Below are positions 40,942 through 49,544 of a DNA stretch of 64,000 nt, piece by piece (within the stretch, counting starts at the first letter, position 1; each line of letters opens with the position of its first letter). The stretch spans positions 744,001 through 808,000 of the forward strand of contig NZ_OZ061549.1 in NCBI RefSeq assembly GCF_964065165.1, given 5' to 3'. Origin of the DNA: Levilactobacillus yonginensis (GTDB lineage Bacteria; Bacillota; Bacilli; Lactobacillales; Lactobacillaceae). Under the pieces are notes generated by a model, which had not been told where the DNA came from, did not search any database, and saw nothing but the letters and a program-made list of their open reading frames with translations. A program made the translations under genes and the position numbers.

Positions 40942-41769
40942 CTATTCACGTCGGAATGTGCGATGCCCCAGCATGACTAATAGGCCTAAAACGACCTCAG
41001 TAACGCCAATGAAAATGACCACGCTAAGACCACTACGAGCGACCGTCGTCATGAGGGTTGTAGCTAAGCCACTGGTCGAGGTAATCGCAAACGGAGCAAA
41101 GAAGAAGCCACCGATACTGACCACCCCTGCCAGAAAACCACCCAGGGTCAATCCAGGACCCAAACTCCCAAGAAAATGATGCATGCCAACTGCGTAGATC
41201 AACGTCACAACCGCCAGCAATGCGCTCGCTAACATTAACCAGTAGTTCACACGCCGAGCTAACTGGACTTTGGTCATCGCAGCCATCATCGCGCTAGCAT
41301 TTAAGGTCGATTTGGTTTGCTTTTGGGCATCTTGACTGACCCGATTAATAAACTTATCGCTCGCCGTGACACCAGTCTGAGCAGCCTGCGTTTTAATGGC
41401 TGTCGCCAGGTCAGTGGTATCAATTGCGGTCACGGCTTGACCGTATAGGCGTTCAACCCCTTGAGCAATGAAGGGCTCTGCAACACTCGTCGTCACTGGA
41501 CTGCCACTCACCCCGTAACTATCTAAATTATCGTTTAAGCGATTAATAATTTTCTCACCAACTGAAGACCGGGAAACAACTCCCGCCGTGTACGTAGCGT
41601 TAAAAGCGGTAAACCGTAGTCCCAATGTAATCGTTAGGATAGCAAATAATAGTGCCAGCCACCGAGCCAGCCCTGGCCTTCGCTGATAGCTTTCGGTGGG
41701 CGCTGATTGCTGAGGCGCCTCTGGTTCCTCATCGGAATGGTAACGAGACATTCGACTCTGTGTTTCCAA
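40942..41769 (-). CDS. Uncharacterised membrane protein with large extracytoplasmic domain
   Basis: A 275-residue protein I cannot assign to a family. A charged 40-residue N-terminus precedes a membrane helix (LARWLALLFAILTITLGLRF). About 125 mostly hydrophilic residues probably lie outside. Three more hydrophobic helices follow (YWLMLASALLAVVTLIYAVG, TLGGFLAGVVSIGGFFF, SVVIFIGVTEVVLGLLVML). I prefer a TTG start with AGGGAGGTGC eight bases before it; a reading 28 codons longer has no ribosome binding site. It lies between ccpA and the LRR gene, with its own terminator. Confidence 0.7.
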   Translation of the reverse strand: METQSRMSRYHSDEEPEAPQQSAPTESYQRRPGLARWLALLFAILTITLGLRFTAFNATYTAGVVSRSSVGEKIINRLNDNLDSYGVSGSPVTTSVAEPFIAQGVERLYGQAVTAIDTTDLATAIKTQAAQTGVTASDKFINRVSQDAQKQTKSTLNASAMMAAMTKVQLARRVNYWLMLASALLAVVTLIYAVGMHHFLGSLGPGLTLGGFLAGVVSIGGFFFAPFAITSTSGLATTLMTTVARSGLSVVIFIGVTEVVLGLLVMLGHRTFRRE

Positions 41770-41906
41770 ACTCAGCACCTCCCTCTTCATAAATTGATTA
41801 TCCATTATTTTATCATACTCGCCCGCCATTAAGTTTAAGCACGCCTTAATCACATGAAAATTTATACTTTTTCAACTGACTTTCATGTCAAACTATTGGG
41901 TCATTT

Positions 41907-41940
41907 AAAAAAACGCTGTCGCTTTCACGACAACGTTTTT
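41907..41940 (-). terminator. Terminator of ccpA
   Basis: AACGTTGTCG/CGACAGCGTT with a 6-base loop and a T-run on the minus strand. Confidence 0.9.
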
Positions 41941-41951
41941 CATAAATTCAG

Positions 41952-42953
41952 CTACTTCGTTGAACTCCGCTTCATTAACCCATAAGGTAAAATAACGGTG
42001 TTTTCTTCAACCGCTTCACTGTTCATAAGTTTCGTTAACAGACGCATGGCTACGGCACCAATATCATACAATGGTTGCGTAATGGAACTCATCTTAGGCC
42101 GCACTAATTCCGTCAGCTTCGTGTCATTGCTTGTGATGACTTCAAATTCTTCTGGAACTTTTACCCCAGCGTCGGTTAACCCGTTCATCACACCCGCAGC
42201 TAATTCGTCGTCACCGACAAACGCTGCCGTAGCGCCAGCAGCGGATAAGGCTGGTTCCAAAGATTGGCCCGCCTTATACGTGTAATCAGTCTCAAAGACC
42301 AACTTGTCATCGTAGGCAATACCAGCATCCTTCAGCGCCTTCTTATACCCCTTCAACCGATAGTCGTGGTTGATGGCCTGATCCATAGAACCAGAAACAA
42401 AGGCCACTTTTTGATTCCCGTGGTCGATCAAGTTTTTAACAGCTTCAGCTACCGCAGCAACGTAATCGATGTTCACGCTAGGTTGTACCTTTTCCTCATC
42501 CACGGAACCAGCTAACACAACTGGGGCCTTTGAACGACGGAATTCTTCCCGCAATTCATCGGTCACTTGGTTCCCCATAAAGATGATACCATCCACCTGC
42601 TTGGCCATTAAGGTGTTCAAGACTTGAACCTCTTTACCCCCGTTTTCATCGGAGTTAGTCAAGATAATATTATATTTATACATCATGGCGATGTCATCAA
42701 TTCCTCGTGCGAGTGAGGAGAAGTAAGCGTTTGTCACGTCGGGAATGATTACCCCAACCGTGGTCGTCTTCTTTGAAGCCAGCCCCCGTGCAACGGCGTT
42801 TGGTCGGTAGTCCAACCGATCAATAACTTCCAAAACTTTCTTCCGCGTCGCCGGCTTAACGTTGGGATTTCCATTGACAACTCGCGAAACCGTGGCCATT
42901 GAGACCGCTGCTTCACGCGCTACATCATAAATTGTTACAGTTTGTTTTTCCAT
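41952..42953 (-). CDS. ccpA: Catabolite control protein A
   Basis: A 333-residue LacI-family regulator. The N-terminal helix-turn-helix with hinge reads TIYDVAREAAVSMATVSRVV through YRPNAVARGLASKKT (6-64), and a periplasmic-binding-protein-like effector domain follows (VGVIIPDVTNAYFSSL, VDGIIFMGN). CcpA, with HPr-Ser46-P, represses or activates carbon genes at cre sites. The identification is supported by the divergent pepQ neighbour, the classical Lactobacillus arrangement. GAAAGGGC precedes the ATG. It is probably autoregulated through the cre in the shared intergenic region. Confidence 0.95.
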   Translation of the reverse strand: MEKQTVTIYDVAREAAVSMATVSRVVNGNPNVKPATRKKVLEVIDRLDYRPNAVARGLASKKTTTVGVIIPDVTNAYFSSLARGIDDIAMMYKYNIILTNSDENGGKEVQVLNTLMAKQVDGIIFMGNQVTDELREEFRRSKAPVVLAGSVDEEKVQPSVNIDYVAAVAEAVKNLIDHGNQKVAFVSGSMDQAINHDYRLKGYKKALKDAGIAYDDKLVFETDYTYKAGQSLEPALSAAGATAAFVGDDELAAGVMNGLTDAGVKVPEEFEVITSNDTKLTELVRPKMSSITQPLYDIGAVAMRLLTKLMNSEAVEENTVILPYGLMKRSSTK

Positions 42954-43013
42954 AGCGATAGCCCTTTCTTCCTTGTTTTAATATGTTTTCATTCGTTTTC
43001 AAGCAACTTGACC

Positions 43014-43042
43014 AGTATACAGAAAGCTGGACTTTCACGCAA
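43014..43042 (-). promoter_or_regulatory. Promoter of ccpA
   Basis: TTGCGT, 17-bp spacer, TATACT on the minus strand. A second cre-like sequence (TTGAAAACGAATGAAA, 13 of 15) lies just downstream of the -10, near 42988-43003. Confidence 0.75.
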
Positions 43043-43046
43043 CAAC

Positions 43047-43060
43047 TGAAAACGCTTTCA
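43047..43060. promoter_or_regulatory. cre site between ccpA and pepQ
   Basis: TGAAAACGCTTTCA, a near-perfect palindromic cre (consensus TGAAARCGYTTTCA). It lies 5 bp upstream of the ccpA -35 and about 55 bp upstream of the pepQ -10, so it could affect both genes. Confidence 0.85.
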
Positions 43061-43114
43061 TATCAAAGAATACCTTAATTTCACGTAATTTTCAAGGCTG
43101 ACCATCTCATATGC

Positions 43115-43120
43115 TATAAT
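43115..43120 (+). promoter_or_regulatory. Extended -10 promoter of pepQ
   Basis: TGCTATAAT, an extended -10 without a good -35, 28 bp upstream of the start codon. Confidence 0.7.
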
Positions 43121-43147
43121 TAACTCATAATTTTAAGGGGTGATTGA

Positions 43148-44245
43148 ATGACAAAACTCGAACAGATTCAGCAATGGACAGCAGAACACCACGCTAGCTT
43201 TACCTATCTCAGCAATCCCAAGACCATCCAGTACCTCACTGGATTTGGGAGTGACCCGATTGAACGGGTCCTGGCACTCGTCATCTTCCCGGATCAAGAA
43301 CCATTTATCTTTGCACCAGCCCTAGAAGTTGAAGTCATTAAACAGACCGGTTGGGCCTTCCCCGTTATCGGTTACTTAGACCATGAAGATCCTTGGGCCA
43401 TGATTGCGGACCAGATTAAGGCTCGCCACGTGAATCCCGACCACATCGCCCTCGAAAAGGGCCAACTGCAAGTTGCCCGGATGGAAGCCCTGGCCGCTCA
43501 ATTCACGAACCCACAATTTGACCTCGATATCACCAGCTTCATTGACCACACGCGGTTAATCAAATCGGCCGATGAAATCAAGAAGTTGGAAATTGCCGGT
43601 AAATGGGACGACTTTGCTTTTGAACACGGTTTTGCAGCCGTTAAAGCTGGCAAGACGGAACAATCCGCCGTTGCTGAACTCCAATATGCTCTAATGAAGG
43701 AAGGCATCATGGAAATGTCCTTCGGGAGTTTGGTCCAAGCCGGTGCCCACGCCGCTGAACCCCACGGGGCAACCAACGATACGAAATTTGAGAACAACGA
43801 ACTCATTTTGTTTGACTTGGGAACCGTCTACGATGGTTACATCTCCGATGCCTCCCGGACGGTAGCCCTAGGTACACCAACGGCCAAGGAAAAAGAAATC
43901 TACGCCGTTTGCTTGGAAGCCCAAGTCACCGCTCAAGCAGCGGTAAAACCCGGGATGACCGCCGCAGACGTTGACAAAATTGCCCGTGATATCATCACCA
44001 AAGCTGGTTACGGTGAATACTTCATTCATCGGACTGGTCACGGTATGGGAATGAGTGATCACGAATTCCCATCCATCATGGCTGGAAACGACTTGGTACT
44101 GGAACCCGGTATGTGCTTTTCAATTGAACCTGGTATCTACATTCCTGGTGTCGCCGGTGTCCGGATTGAAGATTGCATTCACGTAACAGCAGACGGTAGC
44201 TTGCCGTTCACCCACACATCTAAAGAATTAACTTACGTTGGCTAA
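43148..44245 (+). CDS. pepQ: Xaa-Pro dipeptidase (prolidase)
   Basis: A 365-residue M24 metallopeptidase. The five metal ligands are visible: Asp in LFDLGTVYDGYISDASR (two Asp, about 222 and 233), His in HRTGHGMGMSDHE (about 299), Glu in FSIEPGIYI (about 328) and Glu in VRIEDCIHV (about 342). It cleaves Xaa-Pro dipeptides from milk or plant peptides in the cytosol. AAGGGGTGATTGA precedes the ATG. Divergent from ccpA. Confidence 0.96.
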   Translation: MTKLEQIQQWTAEHHASFTYLSNPKTIQYLTGFGSDPIERVLALVIFPDQEPFIFAPALEVEVIKQTGWAFPVIGYLDHEDPWAMIADQIKARHVNPDHIALEKGQLQVARMEALAAQFTNPQFDLDITSFIDHTRLIKSADEIKKLEIAGKWDDFAFEHGFAAVKAGKTEQSAVAELQYALMKEGIMEMSFGSLVQAGAHAAEPHGATNDTKFENNELILFDLGTVYDGYISDASRTVALGTPTAKEKEIYAVCLEAQVTAQAAVKPGMTAADVDKIARDIITKAGYGEYFIHRTGHGMGMSDHEFPSIMAGNDLVLEPGMCFSIEPGIYIPGVAGVRIEDCIHVTADGSLPFTHTSKELTYVG

Positions 44246-44259
44246 CCACTGACACCGTG

Positions 44260-44295
44260 ACTTCCTCTACATCTTTCTGTAGAGGAAGTTTTTTT
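44260..44295 (+). terminator. Terminator of pepQ
   Basis: ACTTCCTCTACA/TGTAGAGGAAGT with a 6-base loop and seven T residues. Confidence 0.93.
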
Positions 44296-44339
44296 GAGTC
44301 CATCTCCGAATTGTTTCAGCAATATAAGTTCGAAGATGC

Positions 44340-44373
44340 TAAAAAGGGCCTGGCGTTTTATCCCAGACCCGAT
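44340..44373 (-). terminator. Terminator of the ars operon
   Basis: GGGTCTGG/CCAGGCCC stem (one T-G pair) with a run of five T on the minus strand, some 175 bp beyond the arsB stop. The rest of 44374-44548 shows nothing. Confidence 0.65.
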
Positions 44374-44548
44374 TTTTCTTTAGCTCAGTAACAGATCAAA
44401 TATAACAGTTCGTGAGTTTTAAGACCCAGTGCCAGGTTCTCACTGTTCTAGCCCCTATTTGATGGCCAAATTCTTGCCCGCCTAATTCTTTACCAATATC
44501 GTTGCTATGTCAGGTTTGGCTAACCTTTGAGACTTTCAATCTTAAAAT

Positions 44549-45844
44549 CTAGTGGAAAATAGACAATGAGAGATATAGGCCTAACAACGTAACCAGCAGA
44601 ACCGGTAACGTCACCGTGATTCCAATCTTAAAATAAGTTCCCCATTTAATTTTTATTCCCTTCTGATCCAACACGTGTAGCCAAACTAACGTTGCCAACG
44701 ACCCAATCGGTGTAATCTTGGGTCCTAAATCAGAGCCCACCACGTTAGCCAGAACTAAACTCTTATGCAAGAGACCGACTGTATTACTGTCTTGAATCGA
44801 TAACGCATTAATCATAACTGTTGGCATATTATTCATTACGGACGAAAGGAAGGCCGCCAAGTATCCCATCCCTAACGTAGCGCCTAACCTTCCCCAGTGA
44901 GCCATCTGTTGGATAGCACTTGCTAAGATACTGGTTAACCCGGCGTTCTGAAGACCATATACCACGACGTACATTCCGATAGAAAATACCACAATATTCC
45001 AAGGGGCGCCCTTAACGGCAGCCTTGGCATCAATCTGAGGACTTCGTTGCGCCAAGACTAAGAAAATTGCAGCAATTGGTAACGCAATCAACGACACTGG
45101 CGTTTTCAGAAAACTACTTAGAAAGTAGCCAACTAGCAAGGTAGCCAACACAACCCATGACAAATGGAACAACCGTAAATCCTTAATCACGCTTTGTGGC
45201 TCTGGCAAGTGCCGCCCTTCAAACTCCTTTGGGATTGCCTTTCGGAAATACAAATATAAGATCAGAATACTTGCCCCTAAAGAAAAAAGATCAGGTAACC
45301 ACATTCGCAGTGCATACTCAGAGAATGATAGTCCAAAAAAGTCTGCCGATACAATATTCACTAGGTTACTTACCACCAGCGGCAAAGATGTTGCATCCGC
45401 AATAAATCCACTCGCGATGATAAACGGGAAAATTTTTCGATCATCAAATTTCAAAGCCCGAACCATCGATAGAACAATTGGCGTTAAAATCAAAGCTGCA
45501 CCGTCGTTAGCAAACAGTGCGGCCACCACAGCCCCCAAAACAGCAATCAGAATAAACATCGTTACCCCTTTGCCGTGCGCCAAACGCGCCATATGTAAAG
45601 CAGCCCACTCAAAGAAACCAATCTGATCTAAAATTAATGAAATCAAAATGATTGCAACGAAAGACAATGTGGCATTCCAGACAATCCCAGTAACCGTTCC
45701 AACGTCCTTGAATGAAACAACCCCAAACAATAGTGCTAAAACAGCACCACCCGTGGCAGACCACCCGATTGATAATCCCCGCGGTTGCCAAATAACCAAT
45801 ATTAGTGTCACAACAAAAATCAAGCTTGACCAAATAACTAGCAC
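44549..45844 (-). CDS. arsB: Arsenite efflux pump ArsB
   Basis: A 431-residue membrane transporter with 11-12 helices. [15 protein letters not shown] (about 111-125) and [17 protein letters not shown] near 335, plus [19 protein letters not shown] near 365, are ArsB family segments. It extrudes arsenite or antimonite using the proton motive force; no ArsA ATPase is encoded here. The start is GTG with AGGTGG seven bases upstream. It lies 78 bp downstream of arsR, on the same transcript. Confidence 0.92.
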   Translation of the reverse strand: MLVIWSSLIFVVTLILVIWQPRGLSIGWSATGGAVLALLFGVVSFKDVGTVTGIVWNATLSFVAIILISLILDQIGFFEWAALHMARLAHGKGVTMFILIAVLGAVVAALFANDGAALILTPIVLSMVRALKFDDRKIFPFIIASGFIADATSLPLVVSNLVNIVSADFFGLSFSEYALRMWLPDLFSLGASILILYLYFRKAIPKEFEGRHLPEPQSVIKDLRLFHLSWVVLATLLVGYFLSSFLKTPVSLIALPIAAIFLVLAQRSPQIDAKAAVKGAPWNIVVFSIGMYVVVYGLQNAGLTSILASAIQQMAHWGRLGATLGMGYLAAFLSSVMNNMPTVMINALSIQDSNTVGLLHKSLVLANVVGSDLGPKITPIGSLATLVWLHVLDQKGIKIKWGTYFKIGITVTLPVLLVTLLGLYLSLSIFH

Positions 45845-45922
45845 AAAACGCCACCTACAACCTTCAAATTATACTTTGAATCCATTCCATCAAAACTAGA
45901 TAAATTAGGTAATCTAATTTGT

Positions 45923-46246
45923 CTAGTCAGGCCTAGAACAACTCGAATCACTGTGACACACACACTCATGACTGTCCCGCAACAACTGCTTGATAAACTC
46001 AGAAAACTCAGTTGTAAATTCCGGCAGCAGTGTATAGTACTGCCAACGCCCTTTCTTAACAGCGCTGACAATTCCGGCAGTCTGGAGAACTTTCATATGA
46101 TGAGAAAGTGTTGGCTGCGTAAAGTCAAAATTTTTTAAAATCTCACAGGCACACATTGTCCCACAAGATAATAAATCAATAATTTTAAGTCGGTTTTCAT
46201 CAGCCATTGCCTTAATGACTTGAGCATACGCTGCATAGTTCAACAT
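45923..46246 (-). CDS. arsR: ArsR-family arsenic-responsive repressor
   Basis: A 107-residue winged-helix repressor. MADENRLKIIDLLSCGTMCACEILKNF (about 14-40) includes the alpha-3 metal-binding CxC, here Cys-Ala-Cys; the recognition helix reads FTQPTLSHHMKVLQTAGIV. A Cys/His-rich C-terminus (HECVCHSDSSC) may add ligands. It represses its own operon until arsenite binds. GAGGAGGGGAAATG gives a strong start, directly beside the double operator. Confidence 0.93.
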   Translation of the reverse strand: MLNYAAYAQVIKAMADENRLKIIDLLSCGTMCACEILKNFDFTQPTLSHHMKVLQTAGIVSAVKKGRWQYYTLLPEFTTEFSEFIKQLLRDSHECVCHSDSSCSRPD

Positions 46247-46259
46247 TTCCCCTCCTCAA

Positions 46260-46307
46260 TATATAGATACTTATCTATGTATCAAAGTATAGATAAGTAT
46301 CTATATA
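46260..46307. promoter_or_regulatory. ArsR operator: perfect 19-bp inverted repeat made of two palindromes
   Basis: The arms at 46260-46278 and 46289-46307 are exact reverse complements, with a 10-bp spacer. Each arm itself contains ATAGATA-N2-TATCTAT, so two ArsR half-palindrome sites lie with centres 26 bp apart. They cover the arsR -10 and most of the promoter spacer. Confidence 0.85.
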
Positions 46308-46314
46308 AATTCAA
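46286..46314 (-). promoter_or_regulatory. Promoter of arsRB
   Basis: TTGAAT, 17-bp spacer, TATACT on the minus strand. The spacer and -10 overlap the second operator palindrome. Confidence 0.8.
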
Positions 46315-46434
46315 GAGCAATTTGATAGCTGTTTAGCGATATTCTCTTTTGGTAAATTTACCACTGATTTAAATTGTCTAGTTTGGTGCTTACGCAGGAA
46401 CGCTAGCTGCTGTGGGAAGAACGGTGATTAAACA

Positions 46435-46461
46435 ACAAAAAGCCGCGATTCTCATCGCGGC
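46435..46461 (-). terminator. Terminator of the ytxG/ytxH-like genes
   Basis: GCCGCGAT/ATCGCGGC with loop GAGA, then a T-run on the minus strand. Confidence 0.9.
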
Positions 46462-46477
46462 AATTAACAACATTTAC

Positions 46478-46876
46478 TTAAACAGGTTGGTCACTGGCTG
46501 AATCGTCGCTAGCAGCCGCTGGCTGGTCAGCTTCGCTACTAGCTGAATCGGCTGCCTCCTCATCTGGTAAGTCAGCAACTTCATTGCTACTTAAAACGAT
46601 ATCGTCATCGGCATCGTTACTCGTTTCATCCGCTGCAGCGCTTTGCCAAGCCGGTGCGTCGTCCTTGCCAGCCAAATGGTCATCAATGGTTTCCTTGAAA
46701 TCATCGACAGCATCGGCGGCATAGAAGGCGTAATCTACGGCCCGATCCTTTAAGGTGTTGTACCGGTCACGAGCGGCATCCTTTAAGGCTTCACGTTGTT
46801 CCAAATCCATGGCGTGATATGCTGCATAAGCAACCCCACCCAATAATAATCCTGCTAAGAGCTTGTGTTTTGCCAT
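46478..46876 (-). CDS. Small YtxH-like envelope protein
   Basis: A 132-residue protein: MAKHKLLAGLLLGGVAYAAY forms a short N-terminal hydrophobic helix, then a charged, probably helical region (residues 22-70), then an acidic Ala/Ser/Asp-rich tail. It resembles YtxH only in layout; the function is unknown. I take the second ATG, eight bases after GGGAG; the ATG two codons earlier is too close to that site. It directly follows the DUF948 gene, the pairing seen as ytxG-ytxH in B. subtilis. Confidence 0.7.
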   Translation of the reverse strand: MAKHKLLAGLLLGGVAYAAYHAMDLEQREALKDAARDRYNTLKDRAVDYAFYAADAVDDFKETIDDHLAGKDDAPAWQSAAADETSNDADDDIVLSSNEVADLPDEEAADSASSEADQPAAASDDSASDQPV

Positions 46877-46898
46877 TCTCATGACTCCCTTTCCGTGA

Positions 46899-47303
46899 TT
46901 AATCTTTATTCTTATGATTCTTGTATAAATCAAACGCGGTCTTACCAACTCGCGCAGCCAAGGACGTTTTGGCCGTCGTCTTCGCAGTGTCACTCACGCG
47001 TTCAGTCAGGTTACGGGTTGCAGTGTTTAAGTCGGACACACTCTCGCCCAAATCGGCAGCAGCTTGGAAGACCGGATCAATGGTTGCAACCTTCTTGTTA
47101 ACATCCTCCAACAACTCGTTGGCATTCGCCATAATGTCTTCGGCTTGATGACTAATTACGTCAACGTCCGATGTCATCGTTTTCATTGAGCGGTTAACCT
47201 CACTCAACGTTTTATTCATTTTTACTAAGAACATGCCAATGAAGAGAACCAAGATTAGAAACGCAATTGCTGCAATCAGGCCCGCTACTTGTCCACCGGT
47301 CAT
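46899..47303 (-). CDS. DUF948 family protein (YtxG-like)
   Basis: A 134-residue protein with an N-terminal membrane helix (VAGLIAAIAFLILVLFIGMFL) and a long amphipathic, coiled-coil-like region with VNRSMKTMTSDVDVI and EDVNKKVATIDPVFQAAADLG, typical of DUF948. Members are stress-associated membrane proteins of unknown role. GGAGGGGTTGTC precedes the ATG. Operon with the downstream YtxH-like gene. Confidence 0.82.
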   Translation of the reverse strand: MTGGQVAGLIAAIAFLILVLFIGMFLVKMNKTLSEVNRSMKTMTSDVDVISHQAEDIMANANELLEDVNKKVATIDPVFQAAADLGESVSDLNTATRNLTERVSDTAKTTAKTSLAARVGKTAFDLYKNHKNKD

Positions 47304-47467
47304 GACAACCCCTCCTTGTACTCGTTACTTACCAATAGAATAGCATTCTCACGGACGACACGCAATTAAAACCCTTAATTCACGTGTGTTTTCTCCCTGA
47401 GCTGTGGGCACTCCCGCTAAAATCTGCTAAACTGGGAACATAATCTTTTTCAAAGGAGGCTCGTCCC

Positions 47468-48337
47468 TTGACGGCCCTAGTTACTTCCACTGCCACCTCG
47501 TCTAAGTGGCTTCAAAACTACATCAATTCGTTTGACTGGGAAAAATTTCTGCACCTGATTACAAGTCGGTTTCTCTCACTGCTCTTTTTAACCCTGCTAT
47601 TCCTAGTGATCAACATTGTGGGTAAATGGATTCTGAACCGCAGTTTCAAGCGCTACCTGGTCCCGAAATCCGGCCCCAGCAATCGCCTACAAACCATTAG
47701 TATGCTTTCGATGAACATCTTTCACTACACGGTTTTGTTCTTCTGGATCTACGCACTTCTTTCCACTTTGGGCGTACCTGTTGGCACGTTAATTGCCGGT
47801 GCCGGAATCTTCAGTTTAGCTTTAGGTCTCGGCGCTCAAGGCTTTGTGAGCGATCTAGTGACAGGAATTTCTATCTTATTTGAACAGCAACTCGACGTAG
47901 GTGATACTGTTCAGATTGGTACGATTGAAGGCACCGTTACCGCCATGGGCCTACGAACCACGCAGGTTACCAGCGCTGATGGCACTGTGAACTTCATTCC
48001 TAACCGCAACATTACCATCATCTCCAACCGCTCCCGTAATGACATGCGGGCGACCGTCAACATTCCCATTGCGTCTACCACTCCAGTCGAACAATTGCCT
48101 GGTATCATTCGTGACGTAAACGATCATCTCAAGCCTGACCACCCTAACATCATCGGCGATCCAGCCTTGATTGGCGTTGTTACCCTCCCTACTGGGGAAC
48201 TGGTCTACCAAGTGATTGTCGTCGCTAAGAGTGGTAGCCAGTACGCTCTACAAGCCACCTTCCTGACCGCGTATCTAAAAGCGATTCGGACGGCTGGCAT
48301 TCAATTGCCCACGCACACTGCCACTCCCAGCAAGTAA
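47468..48337 (+). CDS. Small-conductance mechanosensitive channel, MscS family
   Basis: A 289-residue protein. Three membrane helices (about 33-53, 78-100, 105-125) end in the pore helix GAGIFSLALGLGAQGFVSDL. The MscS beta domain follows (LDVGDTVQIGTIEGTVTAMG, VNFIPNRNI). It should release solutes on osmotic down-shock. The start is TTG, eight bases after AAAGGAGG. Monocistronic. Confidence 0.92.
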   Translation: MTALVTSTATSSKWLQNYINSFDWEKFLHLITSRFLSLLFLTLLFLVINIVGKWILNRSFKRYLVPKSGPSNRLQTISMLSMNIFHYTVLFFWIYALLSTLGVPVGTLIAGAGIFSLALGLGAQGFVSDLVTGISILFEQQLDVGDTVQIGTIEGTVTAMGLRTTQVTSADGTVNFIPNRNITIISNRSRNDMRATVNIPIASTTPVEQLPGIIRDVNDHLKPDHPNIIGDPALIGVVTLPTGELVYQVIVVAKSGSQYALQATFLTAYLKAIRTAGIQLPTHTATPSK

Positions 48338-48367
48338 TCTTTCAATCGGCAACCATAGATACCAAAT

Positions 48368-48416
48368 AAAACACCTGAGACGTTGGTCGGAACCGGCCAT
48401 TGCCTCAGGTGTTTTT
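48368..48416. terminator. Bidirectional terminator between MscS and cbpB genes
   Basis: AACACCTGAG(A/G) arms with an inner hairpin (GGTCGG/CCGGCC-like) and T-runs on both strands, between convergent genes. Confidence 0.85.
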
Positions 48417-48511
48417 GGTGATTAGTTGTTCAGAATTTCAGAATTTAACTTACTCGCTTTTCCTTCAGTAATCTAAGAATTTCAAAACCATAAAACTCTG
48501 ACCTACCAACT

Positions 48512-49000
48512 TCACTTGTTTTCCTCCACCACTGTTTTTCGTGGTGTAACTTCATAATAGTTTGCTAAGTTATGTGCTAAGTAGTTAATCCGCTTTAAAA
48601 TTTCACGCCGTGTGATGATTCCCTGGAAGACTTTATGCTCATCTACCAGTGGAATAAACGGTTCGTTAATCATATAGTTTAAGATAGTTTCGAGTTTGGT
48701 CGGATCATCAACCCAGTGCTCTACCGGCAGCATAACATCAGCGACTGTATAATTGCTCAACTGATCAACCGCGGCGCCCGGAACGTGCAAGAGCTTATCC
48801 GTAATCACCGCCAAGGAGATCATCCCCTGCAGGTGGTCGTCCGCATCCAACACGGGAATCCGGCTGTAGCCCACTTTCGACAGGACCATAAAGGCGTGTT
48901 CCAACGTATTTGTCGCAGTCACATTCGCAACAATGTCGGCGGAAATCACATAGCTCTTCGGATCATTACGTAGCATGCGCGCAACAGCAGGGTCAATCAT
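48512..49000 (-). CDS. cbpB: CBS-domain protein, cyclic-di-AMP-binding CbpB (YkuL) type
   Basis: A 162-residue protein of two CBS domains: about 18-75 (VANVTATNTLEHAF, SRIPVLDADDHLQGMISLAVI) and 85-145 (FIPLVDEHKVFQGIITRREI). In Listeria and Bacillus this family (CbpB, DarB) binds c-di-AMP and, when free, stimulates (p)ppGpp synthesis by Rel. It is the last gene of the racE-rdgB-yfcE run. AAAGGATGAGACTC precedes the ATG. Confidence 0.85.
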   Translation of the reverse strand: MIDPAVARMLRNDPKSYVISADIVANVTATNTLEHAFMVLSKVGYSRIPVLDADDHLQGMISLAVITDKLLHVPGAAVDQLSNYTVADVMLPVEHWVDDPTKLETILNYMINEPFIPLVDEHKVFQGIITRREILKRINYLAHNLANYYEVTPRKTVVEENK

Positions 49001-49022
49001 GGGAGTCTCATCCTTTCTACAA

Positions 49023-49541
49023 CTAAGCGTGGTTAAAAGTAAACGTTAAATCTGAAACGGGTTGAGCTTTGCGATTATAGTATTGAATCGTCCAAGTTGT
49101 AGCGGTTAACGTAATCAAAGCACACGTCCCACCGAGGCGTTCATACTCCCCACGTGGCTGACTAATACTACCAGGATTGACGAAAATGTGGCCACCCACC
49201 TGGTCAACGGCTAACTGATGCGTGTGGCCGTAAAATACAAAAGCCGCTTCCTCTTGATCCGCCCGTAATTTTAACTTGGTTAGGTCCCAATTCACGTCAT
49301 CATGATGACCATGCGTCAGAAGTACCCGCCAACCATCAACTAACGGTGTTTCCACCATCGGTAACGTGCTACCAAAATCCATGTTTCCTTGAACCGCATA
49401 GACGTCCTTAAACCAAGAATCATCCGCCGCCATTTCAGAATCACCACAGTGAAAAATCGTATCTGGTTGTAACGCTGTTTTCAGACGCACCAGAACATCT
49501 CGATCACCATGATTATCACTGACCACTAACCATTTCGTCAT
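49023..49541 (-). CDS. YfcE/YsnB-family metallophosphoesterase
   Basis: A 172-residue calcineurin-like phosphodiesterase with VSDNHGDRD (8-16), FHCGDSE (about 33), VQGNMDFG (about 53), LTHGHHDDV (about 75) and FYGHTHQLA (about 103) metal motifs, and the ending NPGSISQPRGEY. Homologues hydrolyse phosphodiesters such as bis-pNPP; the natural substrate is unknown. GGGAGG lies 8 bases before the ATG used; a GTG one codon earlier is also possible. Confidence 0.9.
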   Translation of the reverse strand: MTKWLVVSDNHGDRDVLVRLKTALQPDTIFHCGDSEMAADDSWFKDVYAVQGNMDFGSTLPMVETPLVDGWRVLLTHGHHDDVNWDLTKLKLRADQEEAAFVFYGHTHQLAVDQVGGHIFVNPGSISQPRGEYERLGGTCALITLTATTWTIQYYNRKAQPVSDLTFTFNHA

Positions 49542-49544
49542 CAC

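Noticed and set aside
44374..44548. Possible small gene or RNA between pepQ and arsB
   Set aside because: No start with ribosome binding site, and no strong pairing beyond the terminators already listed.
45838..46071. A 77-codon minus-strand frame between arsB and arsR (Cys-rich)
   Set aside because: It overlaps the 3' half of arsR in another frame and has no start signal; the arsR frame explains the sequence.
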